A DNA stretch of 13,311 nucleotides from Baffinella frigidus. Lineage: Eukaryota; Cryptophyceae; Cryptomonadales; Baffinellaceae. The stretch covers positions 209,885-223,195 of the forward strand of contig MU646880.1 in assembly GCA_026770585.1 (NCBI GenBank). Direction: 5' to 3'. A program made the translations under genes and the position numbers. Below, in pieces: positions 1-5,910 of the stretch (positions are counted from its first letter, which is position 1; every line of letters begins with the position of its first letter). Under the pieces are notes generated by a model. The model did no database searches. It was not told the origin of the DNA and worked only from the letters and a program-made list of their open reading frames with translations.

Positions 1-36
1 GGGGGGGGGGGGGGCGCAAGAGAGAGAGAGAGAGAG
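1..36. repeat. poly-G run followed by AG dinucleotide repeat
   Basis: Fourteen G residues are followed, after a short spacer, by an AG repeat to about position 36. This is simple sequence at the window edge. Between it and about 338 I see no gene, only T-rich sequence near 111-125, a CCTACCGTAG repeat at 196-237 and a G run at 296-309. Confidence 0.9.
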
Positions 37-195
37 TTGCTTTACTGAAGAAGAACACTGAGCAGGACTAGAGAAATCCTCAAACATGTAGCCCAGCACT
101 ATCTGTTGACTATCCTTTTTTTTTCGACTGTTGACTGAACCACACCGCGTGGTACGAACACTGGCGGCTGAGCCACCAGGGTTGACTAAACAATT

Positions 196-237
196 CCGTA
201 GGAACAACCCTAGGTCCCTACGGGCGGCCTACCGTAG
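196..237. repeat. CCTACCGTAG-family repeat, copy at left edge
   Basis: This segment (CCGTAGGAAC... CCCTACGGG.. GCCTACCGTAG) matches 9748-9790 along its length with a few substitutions. Both carry internal inverted motifs (CCGTAGG against CCTACGG). The core CCTACCGTAG also occurs in foldback elements at 3499-3561, 4838-4947, 6081-6118 and 10541-10615, so it belongs to a dispersed non-coding family. Confidence 0.65.
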
Positions 238-422
238 CGTTGTATGTCTGACACTGTCGGTTAGATGGATAATGGACTATTAATGGTGGTCAAGGGGGGA
301 GGGGGGGGGCAACATGATGAACAGGGTCGCGTGGGTGATTCGCTTGAGGATTATTTACTTGAGGGTTATTTGCTTGAGGGTTATTCACTTGTGGGTTATT
401 CACGAAATCCCTTTGTACGCAG

Positions 423-467
423 ATCGGATCATGCGGGAAATCGAGAAGGAGGTGTGCCTTCCGATAG
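423..467 (+). pseudogene. exon A, partial copy 1 (acceptor end)
   Basis: A CAG at 420-422 precedes sequence reading RIMREIEKEVCLPIVD, which matches the start of exon A (LIMRGIEKEMCLP) at 772. It leaves that exon after the CLP codons and passes into spacer. It has acceptor and exon start only, so I read it as a truncated tandem copy. Its differences from the full copy are mostly amino-acid-changing. Confidence 0.55.
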
Positions 468-597
468 TTGACCGAACAATTATGACCCATAGCGATTGTT
501 CACTAGTGGGTTATTCACGCTTGCGGGTTATTAAAGTTTGTGGGTTATTGACGCTTGCGGGTTATTCACGCTTCAGGGTTATTCGCCGTGTGTTCAG

Positions 598-645
598 ATC
601 TGATCATGCGGGGCATCGAGAAGGAGATGTGCCTTCCGATAGTTG
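598..645 (+). pseudogene. exon A, partial copy 2 (acceptor end)
   Basis: After CAG at 595-597 the sequence reads LIMRGIEKEMCLPIVDW. It equals exon A up to CLP and then follows partial copy 1 rather than the full exon. It keeps the splice acceptor and lacks the exon end and donor. Confidence 0.55.
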
Positions 646-771
646 ACTGGACATTTCTGTCCAAGAGCGATTATTCGCTGGCGGGTTATTCACGCTTGCG
701 GGTCATTCACCTTTGCGGGTTATTCATCTTTGCGGGTTATTGAAGGTTGAGGGTTATTGGCGTGTGCGCAG

Positions 772-870
772 ATCTGATCATGCGGGGCATCGAGAAGGAG
801 ATGTGCCTTCCGACAGGCAAGATCGTCCCGATCGTCCACCGCCAGCCGGACGCCTTCTACAAGGAACTCG
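772..870 (+). CDS. exon A, full copy (multi-exon C2-type gene model)
   Basis: This is a predicted internal exon between CAG (769-771) and the donor CTCG|GTACCC (871). It reads L-I-M-R-G-I-E-K-E-M-C-L-P-T-G-K, then IVPIVHRQPDAFYKEL, with two bases left at the start and one at the end (99 bases). The single final G pairs with the two leading bases of exon B to give a Gly codon. Six sites share the exon end or start, and the donor CTCG|GTAACC recurs in the downstream fragments, which supports the boundary. The ATG at 780-782 could instead be a translation start, in which case the CAG would not be an acceptor. I recognise no domain in this exon; the function comes only from its place ahead of C2-like exons. 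Transcript evidence is absent. Confidence 0.5.
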
Positions 871-942
871 GTACCCCTCTCTCGAACCCGAAAACCGAAA
901 CCATTATTGTTAAACCCGAAACCCGAAACCCTGAAACCTATT

Positions 943-969
943 AGCCGGACGCCATCTACATGGAACTCG
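943..969 (+). pseudogene. exon A, partial copy 4 (donor end)
   Basis: The bases encode PDAIYMEL and end CTCG|GTAACC, matching the last third of exon A (PDAFYKEL, CTCG|GT). The start of the exon is absent. Both codon differences from the full exon change the amino acid. Confidence 0.55.
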
Positions 970-1145
970 GTAACCCTCAACCCTAACTTGTTTGCGTGGC
1001 TGCGTAAACCCTAAACCCTAAAATTTCAACTCTTCACCCTGAACCCTAAACAATCAACCCTACACCCCAAATCCCGAAAACCAGAAACCCCGAAACCCGA
1101 AACCCGAAACCTTGAATCCTACACCCGAAACTCGAAACACACAAC

Positions 1146-1173
1146 CAGCGCGATGCCGTCTAGAATGAACTAG
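1146..1173 (+). pseudogene. exon A, partial copy 5 (donor end, stop codon)
   Basis: CAGCGCGATGCCGTC then TAG-AAT-GAA-CTA-G|GT aligns with QPDAFYKELG of exon A and has an in-frame TAG in place of the Tyr codon. It is a decayed donor-end fragment lying in CCCGAAA-type intron sequence. Confidence 0.45.
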
Positions 1174-1203
1174 GTGCCCCTCAACTCTAAACCTGAAACC
1201 TGT

Positions 1204-1231
1204 CAGCTCGGTGTCTTCTATAAGGAACTCG
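1204..1231 (+). pseudogene. exon A, partial copy 6 (donor end)
   Basis: CAGCTCGGTGTCTTCTATAA then GGAACTCG|GTAACC reads QLGVFYKEL and aligns with QPDAFYKEL at the end of exon A. The donor sequence is intact. Confidence 0.5.
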
Positions 1232-1805
1232 GTAACCCGAAACCCCAACCCCTAAACTATTACTACATTATTATTAAACCCGGACCCCAAAACTATTATT
1301 ATTGAACCCGAAAACCGAAAACCGAAACCCGAAACCCGGACTCTAAACCCCGAAGTTCTTCAACACCTGAACCCGAAATATTGAAACATGCACCCTATCC
1401 TCTAAACCCTAGAACCCTCTAACCTCTAACCGTTACCCTCTAACCTCTAACCGTTACCCTCTAACCTCTAACCGTTAACCCTAGAACCCTCTAATCTCTA
1501 ACCCTCTAACCGTTCCTCTACCCTAAAACCCTAGAACCCTCTAACCTCTAACCGTTACCCTCTAACATCTAACCGTTACCCTCTAACCTCTAACCGTTAC
1601 CCTCTAACCTCTAACCGTTAACCCTAGAACCCTCTAATCTCTAACCCTCTAACCGTTCCTCTACCCTAAAACCCTAGAATCCTCTAACCTCGGCATCGAC
1701 CTCGTTTCGGCATTCTGTGAACGGCCCTAAACCCTAAAGCGCAAAATCCTAACCCCTAACCCATATACCCTTAACTCTAGATTCTACACCCAGAACCCTG
1801 TCCAG

Positions 1806-1970
1806 GGGCGTTGCCAACCTAATCTCCATAGAAGTATTAATTTATTGCTTTTGCGCAACGAAAATTATTACACGATTTGCTCATAAACGTAGTAGAAAAG
1901 CATTTTTGTAGGAAATTTCGTTGCGCCAAAAGCAATTAATTAATACTTTTGTGGAGATGAAACCGACGAG
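1806..1970 (+). pseudogene. exon B, copy 0, split by a foldback insertion
   Basis: CAG at 1803-1805 is followed by GG-GCG-TTG-CCA-ACC (A-L-P-T). An inverted-repeat element then intervenes, and the frame resumes at 1961 with GAC-GAG-GAC-CCT (D-E-D-P). Without the insertion and one AACC duplicate it reads ALPTDEDP, matching AVPTDKDA of exon B. The copy then runs into telomere-like DNA. This is an acceptor-end fragment that was later hit by a transposon. Confidence 0.6.
1820..1960. mobile_element. MITE-like foldback element with AACC target duplication
   Basis: This 141-base A+T-rich element has terminal inverted repeats of about 43 bases. The left arm starts TAATCTCCATAGAAG and the right arm, reverse-complemented, starts TCATCTCCACAAAAG; both run to GCGCAACGAAA. 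It is flanked by AACC at 1816-1819 and 1961-1964. Exon B at 2082 supplies the related uninterrupted sequence. There is no coding capacity, so it must be non-autonomous. The superfamily is not clear from a 4-base duplication. Confidence 0.72.
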
Positions 1971-1971
1971 G

Positions 1972-2076
1972 ACCCTAAATCCCCAACCTCTAAACCCTAC
2001 CCCCTAAGCCCTAAACCCTAACCCCTACCCCTTAAACTCTACACCCGAAACCCGAAACCCGAAACCCGAAACACCA
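1972..2076 (+). repeat. telomere-like CCCTAAA / CCCGAAA run before exon B
   Basis: This is a short block of CCCTAAA, CCCCTAA and CCCGAAA motifs leading directly to the exon B acceptor (ACACCACACAG). Confidence 0.75.
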
Positions 2077-2081
2077 CACAG

Positions 2082-2185
2082 GGGCGGTGCCAACGGACAA
2101 GGACGCATACTCCGGGACAATCCTCCTCTTCATCAACGAAGCCAAAATCATGCGGCACCCCCGCCACACGGAAGGGGGCAACAAG
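2082..2185 (+). CDS. exon B, full copy (possible start of a first C2-like domain)
   Basis: This predicted internal exon lies between ACACAG (ends 2081) and AACAAG|GTGTAC. After two leading bases it gives 34 codons: AVPTDKDAYSGTILLFINEA followed by KIMRHPRHTEGGNK. The leading phase fits exon A and it ends in phase 0. GTILLFINEAKIM resembles the first strand of a C2 domain (hydrophobic strand then E-A and a hydrophobic pair), but that is a weak resemblance. Related copies lie at 1806, 2432, 2708 and 2854, and the donor AACAAG|GT is kept in the downstream ones. No stop occurs in this frame within the exon; a TAG follows just after the donor. Confidence 0.52.
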
Positions 2186-2200
2186 GTGTACTAGCTCTAC

Positions 2201-2332
2201 CCCAGTCAATTTGGGCTCGCCATGATCCCCCCCCCCCCGAAATTTCACTGGTGAATTTTGTCAACCCCCCCCTGACATTTACCTGTAAAATTTCGGGGGG
2301 GCGAAATCATGGCGAGCCCTAATTGAACTGGG
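2201..2332. repeat. foldback with poly-C/poly-G arms, copy 1
   Basis: Outer arms CCAGTCAATTTGGGCTCGCC (2202-2221) and GGCGAGCCCTAATTGAACTG (2311-2330) are imperfect reverse complements. Inside are a C run, GAAATTTCACTGGTGAATTT, and the opposing TTTACCTGTAAAATTTC followed by a G run. The whole could fold into one long hairpin. It lies just after the exon B donor, and a related core recurs at 2505-2583. Confidence 0.65.
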
Positions 2333-2342
2333 ACAGGGCTAG

Positions 2343-2429
2343 GTCTCGCCTCAGTCGGGTTTTCGGACTTTTCTTAAGTTGACAACCCTCTGCGTGTGGT
2401 ACGAATCCGTCAACTTTGAAGAGAGAACG
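2343..2429 (+). repeat. direct repeat unit, copy 1 (CTCAGTCGGGTTTTCGGACT..TTGACAACC)
   Basis: This segment recurs at 2761-2848 with about ten differences. Its right part reads TTLCVWYESVNF in one frame (WNESVNF in the other copy), which is reminiscent of the N-P-x-W-N-E-x-F region of C2 domains. I see no convincing acceptor, and a related stretch at 12430-12480 lies in an intron, so coding status is doubtful. Confidence 0.5.
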
Positions 2430-2431
2430 GG

Positions 2432-2613
2432 TATGCGGGCACGGTTCTCCTCTTGATCAACGAAGCCAAAATCATGCGGCATCCCCGCCAAACCACATGA
2501 TTTTGTCCCCCCCGAAATTTCACAGGTGAATTTTGACCCCCCCCCCATGAAATTTACCTGTAAAATTTCAGGGGGGGGGGGCGAAATAATGAAGCCAAAA
2601 TGGGGGCAACAAG
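2432..2613 (+). pseudogene. exon B, copy 2, interrupted by a hairpin element
   Basis: From 2432 the sequence reads YAGTVLLLINEAKIMRHPRQ, matching YSGTILLFINEAKIMRHPRH of exon B. It breaks near 2494 at a poly-C hairpin and resumes at 2602 with GGGGGCAACAAG|GTCTCG, the exon end and donor. The exon start is missing and replaced by unrelated sequence. Many differences in the left half are third-base changes (ACA/ACG, ATC/GTT, CAC/CAT), but the break disables it. Confidence 0.55.
2505..2583. repeat. foldback with poly-C/poly-G arms, copy 2
   Basis: A C run and GAAATTTCACAGGTGAATTT face GAAATTTACCTGTAAAATTT plus a long G run. The core is shared with 2228-2300. This copy lies inside an exon B fragment. 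Confidence 0.65.
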
Positions 2614-2707
2614 GTCTCGCTCTCCCATAAATAACCCTATGAACTTTCATGCGTCTCCAACGCCTCCATCCATTACAATCTTAGTAGGCTTGACTACTCG
2701 GTTTTCA

Positions 2708-2755
2708 GGACTGATCTAAGATTATGGATGCACCCCCCGCCACACTGAGGGTGGC
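2708..2755 (+). pseudogene. exon B, copy 3 (donor end, decayed)
   Basis: AAGATTATGGATGCACCCCC then CGCCACACTGAGGGTGGCAA, TAAG|GTCC aligns with AAAATCATGCGGCACCCCCG..AACAAG|GT of exon B with several substitutions. The donor position is kept. Confidence 0.45.
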
Positions 2756-2760
2756 AATAA

Positions 2761-2848
2761 GGTCCAGCCTCAGTCGGGTTCTTGGACTATTCTCAAGTTG
2801 ACAACCCTCTGCGTGTGGAACGAATCCGTCAACTTTGGAGAGAAAACG
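2761..2848 (+). repeat. direct repeat unit, copy 2
   Basis: This is the second copy of the unit at 2343-2429. Both copies follow an AAG|GT or TAG|GT end of the exon B type, so the repeated unit seems to be exon B end plus the start of the following intron. Confidence 0.5.
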
Positions 2849-2853
2849 CGCCC

Positions 2854-2880
2854 GGCCTCACACACGAGGCGGCAACAAGG
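2854..2880 (+). pseudogene. exon B, copy 4 (donor end)
   Basis: CGGCCTCACACACGAGGCGG then CAACAAG|GTTC aligns with the last codons of exon B (P-R-H-T-E-G-G-N-K) with a missing codon. It keeps the donor. Confidence 0.4.
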
Positions 2881-2882
2881 TT

Positions 2883-3034
2883 CATCCGGGAATAACTATT
2901 TTTTTAAATCTGCACGAAAATTAAAAATCTACGCGAGATTTAAAAATCTGCACGAAAATTACTACACAAATATTTCAGTTGTGTAGTGTTTTTTCTTGCC
3001 AGCCAGCTTAAAAGAAAAGACTTGTTCCCGGATT
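2883..3034. mobile_element. small foldback element with ATCCGGGAA termini
   Basis: Short inverted ends CATCCGGGAATAA (2883-2895) and TTGTTCCCGGATTA (3022-3035) bound an A+T-rich interior. The interior has an 18-base direct repeat AAATCTGCACGAAAATTA (about 2906 and 2944) and a perfect hairpin ACTACACAA / TTGTGTAGT (2961-2969, 2979-2987). No clear target duplication is visible, so the call is tentative. Confidence 0.45.
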
Positions 3035-3106
3035 ACGGTGCCTGCTGCCTCCGGGTGATGAAGCAATAGGTTCCAACCGCGTTCAGGATTATCCATCCGT
3101 CAGCGG

Positions 3107-3895
3107 ACGTGACCAGTCGCGTCCGAAAGAGTACCAGAATGTGATGAGTCACGTCCGGAAGAACACCAGGACGTGACCAGTTTCGTCCGCCCTACAGTAC
3201 TGGCACGTGATGAGTCTCGTCCACGACAGTACCAGCACGTGAGGGGTCTCGTCCGCCCCACATTTTCCGGCACGTGATGACCTGCCGGCACGTGACCAGT
3301 CTCGTACAGGGACGTGACGAGAGTCGCGTCCGTAGGAGTACCAGCCTGTGCCATGTCTCGTCCGGAGTAGTACCCGCACGTGATGAGTCTCGTCCGAAAG
3401 AGTGCCAGAATGTGATGCGTCACGTCCGCCTATCAGTACCAGAAAGTGACCTGTCTCGTCCCGGAACAGTACCAGAAAGTGACCAGTCGCGTCCGCGAGA
3501 GGCCTACCGTTGTCAATACCGTAGGCTCAACTGCCCTAATTTCGGTTCGTTACCCTATGCGCGTGACATGTCGCGTCCAGGAACAGTATAAGAACGTGAC
3601 CAGTCGCGTCCAGAATAGTACCAGCCCGTGACGAGTCTCGTCCGGACGAGTACCAGAATGTGATGCGTCACGTCCGCCTATCAGTACCAGAAAGTGACCT
3701 GTCGCGTCCGCAAGAGTACCAGCACGTGACCAGTCGCGTCCCGGAATAGTACCAGCATGTGATGAGTCACGTCCGGAATTATACGAGAAAGTGACCATGA
3801 CCAGTCGCGTCCGCCCCACAATACCAAGACGTGACCTGTCACGTCCCGGAATAGTACCAGAAAGTGACCAGTCGCGTCCGCTGGCAGGACCTGTA
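3107..3895. repeat. about 30-bp minisatellite (GTGACCAGTCGCGTCC..AGTACCAG)
   Basis: Roughly 25 diverged tandem units share the pattern GTGA(C/T)(C/G)AGTC(G/T)CGTCC, then a short variable part and AGTACCAG. The period is near 30 bases but varies. The array is broken at about 3499-3561 by a CCTACCGTAGG-family segment. Open frames exist on both strands because unit length and stop-free motifs allow them; they are low-complexity by-products. The array lies in the intron between exons B and C. Confidence 0.88.
3499..3561 (+). repeat. CCTACCGTAGG-family segment inside the minisatellite
   Basis: GGCCTACCGTTGTCAATACC then GTAGGCTCAACTGCC..GTTACCCTA matches 10559-10612 and the middle of the element at 4838-4947. 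Minisatellite units flank it on both sides, so it was inserted into, or amplified with, the array. Confidence 0.65.
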
Positions 3896-3924
3896 CATCG
3901 AGATCAGGTGCGGGGACCAGGTGA

Positions 3925-4215
3925 TCTCGAAACCCTAAACACTAAACACTAAACCCCAAACCCCAAACCCTGAACCCTGCACCCTGAACCCTGAACCCTA
4001 ATCCCTAACCCCGAAACCCGAAACCTGAAACCCTGAACCCTGAACCCTGAACCCTAAAGCCTGAACACTGAACACTGAAAATCCCAAACCCTAAACTCTA
4101 ATCCAAACCCTAAACCCAAATTCCAAAACCTAAACCTACACCCCAAACCCTAAACCCCAAACCCTAAACCCCAAACCCTAAACCCCAGACCCTAAACCCC
4201 AAACCCTAAACCCGA
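3925..4215 (+). repeat. telomere-like CCCTAAA / CCCTGAA array before exon C
   Basis: Almost uninterrupted 7-base motifs (CCCTAAA, CCCCAAA, CCCTGAA) run up to the exon C acceptor at 4219-4220. They read as the polypyrimidine-rich end of an intron. No gene is seen. Confidence 0.85.
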
Positions 4216-4220
4216 ACCAG

Positions 4221-4271
4221 GTGTGCCGCACGGGGATGATCCACTCGCCCTTCCACGAAGACATCCTTCAG
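4221..4271 (+). CDS. exon C, copy 1 (best splice sites)
   Basis: This predicted 51-base exon lies between CGAACCAG and CTTCAG|GTTCAA and reads VCRTGMIHSPFHEDILQ, 17 codons, phase 0 at both ends. That phase fits the end of exon B and the start of exon D. Four other copies of this motif follow within 1.3 kb. Copy 3 (4757-4807) is equally long but lacks the canonical AG just before GTG, so I prefer copy 1. I recognise no domain in so short a segment. If the model is right, it forms a loop between the strands carried by exons B and D. Confidence 0.48.
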
Positions 4272-4311
4272 GTTCAATCTCAAATAAAGCGTTCTAGACA
4301 GGGTTGCTCCA

Positions 4312-4357
4312 CTCGAGAATGCCAGAGGATCCTATTTACATGTGGGGTTGTAAATAT
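4312..4357 (+). mobile_element. left-end fragment of the 185-base MITE family
   Basis: CTCGAGAATGCCAGAGGATC followed by CTATTTACATGTGGGGTTGT equals the left end of the element at 4991. Upstream context (CAAATAAAGCGTTCTAGA) is also shared between the two, so the MITE was in the intron before the local duplication. The fragment is fused directly to exon C copy 2. Confidence 0.6.
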
Positions 4358-4358
4358 T

Positions 4359-4397
4359 GGGATGATCCACTCGCTCTTCCACGAAGACATCCTTCAG
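4359..4397 (+). pseudogene. exon C, copy 2 (donor end)
   Basis: GGG-ATG-ATC-CAC-TCG-CTC-TTC-CAC-GAA-GAC-ATC-CTT-CAG|GTGCTC reads GMIHSLFHEDILQ, one residue different from copy 1. The acceptor and first four codons are replaced by MITE sequence. Confidence 0.55.
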
Positions 4398-4415
4398 GTG
4401 CTCATTTTGAAAATA

Positions 4416-4531
4416 ATATGGCCACTAGCCCGTAAGTGGCCAGTAGGCGCATACGCCCTACCGTAGGGCCCTAGGGCCTGCCTAGGACCTCTTGCCGGTC
4501 AAATTTGACCGGCTGGCCACTTAAGGGATAT
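4416..4531. repeat. foldback region with a perfect 20-base palindrome
   Basis: CCGTAAGTGGCCAG (4430-4443) faces CTGGCCACTTAAGG (4513-4526), one mismatch. Between them are CCTACCGTAGGGCCCTAGGG and the perfect palindrome GCCGGTCAAATTTGACCGGC at 4494-4513. It is likely a decayed foldback of the CCTACCGTAGG type. No coding content. Confidence 0.5.
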
Positions 4532-4756
4532 GTTGCCTTCCGAGTAAGACTCGGACCTAGCCGCCAAAAGGACCACACCTTTGCATGTGGTTTGCCGAAC
4601 CGCTACCGAGCGAGGACGGGGCACGATTTTAAAAACTTTAACCTGAATCCTGAAGGAAATAGACTTTTAAGATGAAAAGCCTGGACCGGAATCCCGGTCC
4701 TGGCTGTCTTATATGTGCCGAGTTGGCTCGACAGCGGAGACCGTGACAGAACTAGG

Positions 4757-4807
4757 GTGTGCCGCACGGGGAGGATCCACTCGCCCTTCCACCAAGACAT
4801 CCTGCAG
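4757..4807 (+). pseudogene. exon C, copy 3 (full length, weak acceptor)
   Basis: It reads VCRTGRIHSPFHQDILQ and ends CTGCAG|GTGTTC. Two residues differ from copy 1 (M to R, E to Q) and CTT/CTG is silent. The base before GTG is preceded by AGG rather than CAG, so the canonical acceptor is lost or shifted by one base. It could be an alternative exon, but I consider it a copy. Confidence 0.45.
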
Positions 4808-4837
4808 GTGTTCTAGCCTAGGACGTAATGTTTCGTA

Positions 4838-4947
4838 GGACCCCCCCTAGGCCCCTACTTCCTACCGTAGACAATACCGTAGGCTTAACTTCCCGGTTTT
4901 CAGGACGTTCGCCCACGGTAGGACGTAGGGGCCTAGGGGGAGTCCCA
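4838..4947. mobile_element. CCTACCGTAGG foldback element, complete copy
   Basis: The left end GGACCCCCCCTAGGCCCCTA then CTTCCTACCGTAG pairs with the right end, whose reverse complement is GGACTCCCCCTAGGCCCCTA then CGTCCTACCGTGG. The inverted repeats are about 32 bases and the element about 110. The interior has ACAATACCGTAGGCTTAACT and CCCGGTTTTCAGGACGTTC, shared with 3499-3561 and 10541-10615. No coding capacity and no clear target duplication. Confidence 0.68.
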
Positions 4948-4990
4948 CCTGCAGGTTCTCAAATAAAGCGTTCTAGAGATGGTTTCTTCA

Positions 4991-5174
4991 CTCGAGAATG
5001 CCAGAGGATCCTATTTACCTGTGTGGTTGTAAATATTTGTACCAGGATAAGGTGTTCCAACCTCGTGACTGGCTAATATATGGCTAGTTACGTGACCACT
5101 CAACGAAAGTTACTACACAAATGCCCACTCTTTAAAGCACCCTGGTTTTAAATAGGCCTCTCGAGCATTCTTGT
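4991..5174 (+). mobile_element. 185-base MITE family, copy 1
   Basis: Inverted ends CTCGAGAATGCCAGAGGATC.CTATTTA (4991-5017) and TAAATAGGCCTCTCGAGCAT.TCTTGTG (5149-5175) bound an A+T-rich interior with GTTACTACACAAAT. The segment at 8065-8249 is its reverse complement over the whole length. A left-end fragment lies at 4312-4357. No coding sequence. Confidence 0.7.
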
Positions 5175-5180
5175 GTGGTA

Positions 5181-5221
5181 GGTGTGATCGTGATCCACTC
5201 GCCCTTCCCCGAAGACATCCT
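5181..5221 (+). pseudogene. exon C, copy 4 (internal deletion)
   Basis: GGTGTGATCGTGATCCACTC then GCCCTTCCCCGAAGACATCC aligns with exon C after loss of about seven bases near the start, which shifts the frame. The donor CAG|GT has become TGGGGCT. The following CTCAATCGCAAATAAAGCG equals the start of the intron after copy 1. Confidence 0.5.
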
Positions 5222-5367
5222 TGGGGCTCAATCGCAAATAAAGCGTTCTCTACCCAGGATTGTTGGTGGGGGGTAATTGATTCAATTAGGATTCATAAGT
5301 AAAATTACGTATGCCAACTTTGGCGCGGGACAGAGCACGAGCTCACCACATTGGTGTGCCCGAATAC

Positions 5368-5506
5368 ACTGCCAGGGCGGAGTTTTTGTATAAGTCAACT
5401 CACCTGCGAATGTGTAGTAAAGAAGTACCCAATCTGGGCACCTCGTTTCTAGGTTGACAGAATTTGTGGGTGAATTGACCTTTACAAATTATCCGGCCTG
5501 GCAGTG
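5368..5506. mobile_element. foldback element with CACTGCCAGG termini
   Basis: CACTGCCAGGGCGGAGTTTT..GTCAACTCACC near 5370 pairs with GGGTGAATTGACC..CCTGGCAGTG ending near 5506, giving imperfect arms of about 45 bases. The loop holds GTGTAGTAAAGAAGTACCC. No target duplication is clear. Confidence 0.5.
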
Positions 5507-5529
5507 GAGTAGACTGAGACAGAAATAGG

Positions 5530-5558
5530 GTGTGCCGCACGGGGATGATCCACTCGCC
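5530..5558 (+). pseudogene. exon C, copy 5 (acceptor end)
   Basis: GTG-TGC-CGC-ACG-GGG-ATG-ATC-CAC-TCG reads VCRTGMIHS and then leaves the exon C sequence. The upstream GACAGAAATAGG resembles the sequence before copy 3. The downstream CCTGAAGCAC is shared with a part of exon D, perhaps by chance. Confidence 0.45.
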
Positions 5559-5643
5559 TGAAGCACTAACTTCATCTCGGAACAAACCAGATTATGTTCA
5601 CATAAAAAGTCGTAAGATTGCATCATTATATGCCTTCAATAGC

Positions 5644-5711
5644 ATCTACACCCTTATCGTCGGCGTCGGAAGCCTAAGATAGCGGGACAGAATCTGTCGT
5701 GTTCCGCAATT
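5644..5711 (+). repeat. short repeat related to the arms at 12283 and 12558
   Basis: CATCTACACCCTTATCGTCG..AGCCTAAGATAGCGG..AATCTGTCGTGTTCCG aligns by eye at about 70% with the 91-base left arm at 12283-12373. It sits in the intron just before the exon D array. Confidence 0.4.
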
Positions 5712-5752
5712 AAATCCCTCATCACTAATCCCCACCCCACCCCACAACCCAG

Positions 5753-5843
5753 CGTCTCGAGATCCTGGTCTCAGGCTTCGACCCAAAGCAATCGATCGTC
5801 CTCTCTCTCTCCGCCTGAAGCACAACCGCGTCCTCCTGAACCC
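5753..5843 (+). pseudogene. exon D, copy 1 (frameshifted)
   Basis: After CCCAG the sequence reads RLEILVSGFDPKQSIVLSLS and then a stop, because two extra bases lie within the CTCTCTCTCTCC run relative to copy 2. Beyond the shift it still matches CLKH-NRVL at DNA level and then turns into CCTGAACCC repeats. Acceptor and most of the exon are present; the end and donor are lost. Confidence 0.6.
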
Positions 5844-5910
5844 TCCTGAACCCTGAACCCTGAACCCCACACCCCAACACGCTTTCCCTAAAACCTGAAC
5901 CCCACCACAG

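Larger units (their letters stand above)
339..762 (+). repeat. TTATTCAC minisatellite in higher-order array with exon A fragments
   Basis: Short units of about 14-16 bases with the core GGGTTATTCACGCTTG or GGGTTATTTGCTTGA repeat through three blocks (about 339-410, 505-590 and 670-760). Between the blocks lie partial copies of exon A with its acceptor (423-467 and 598-645). The larger repeating unit is therefore about 175 bases: minisatellite, CAG acceptor, exon start, then a spacer ending near GCGATTRTTC. Translated frames across it show repeated GYSRLRVI-like residues, but this is an artefact of the repeat and not a protein gene. Confidence 0.8.
876..1800 (+). repeat. telomere-like degenerate CCCTAAA / CCCGAAA intron array
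   Basis: Apart from the exon A fragments, this stretch is built of 6-8-base C-rich motifs: CCCGAAA, CCCTAAA, CCCTGAA. From about 1395 to 1690 they form a higher-order repeat of CCTCTAACCGTTAC units. The segment with CTCTAACCGTTCCTCTACCC occurs near 1500 and again near 1640, a period of roughly 140 bases. It is not a chromosome end, because coding exons lie on both sides and the motif is highly degenerate. I see no gene other than the listed fragments. Confidence 0.8.

Noticed and set aside
2082-2185. Exon B as part of a protein kinase (EAKIMRHPRH looks like helix C)
   Set aside because: No VAIK lysine, glycine loop or HRD/DFG motif occurs in neighbouring exons; the C2 context is the better guide.
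3100-3819. Open frames on both strands in the 30-base minisatellite
   Set aside because: Low-complexity translation of repeat units, on both strands at once; no start context, no domain.
339-3895. CRISPR array
   Set aside because: Repeats are directly adjacent or diverged with no uniform unique spacers, and the sequence is eukaryotic.
876-4215. Chromosome end (true telomere)
   Set aside because: The motifs are degenerate, broken and flanked on both sides by exon-like DNA.
4272-5260. AAATAAAG at about 4281, 4959 and 5237 as polyadenylation signals
   Set aside because: They are three copies of one duplicated intron start after exon C; downstream exons continue in phase, so a gene end here is unlikely.
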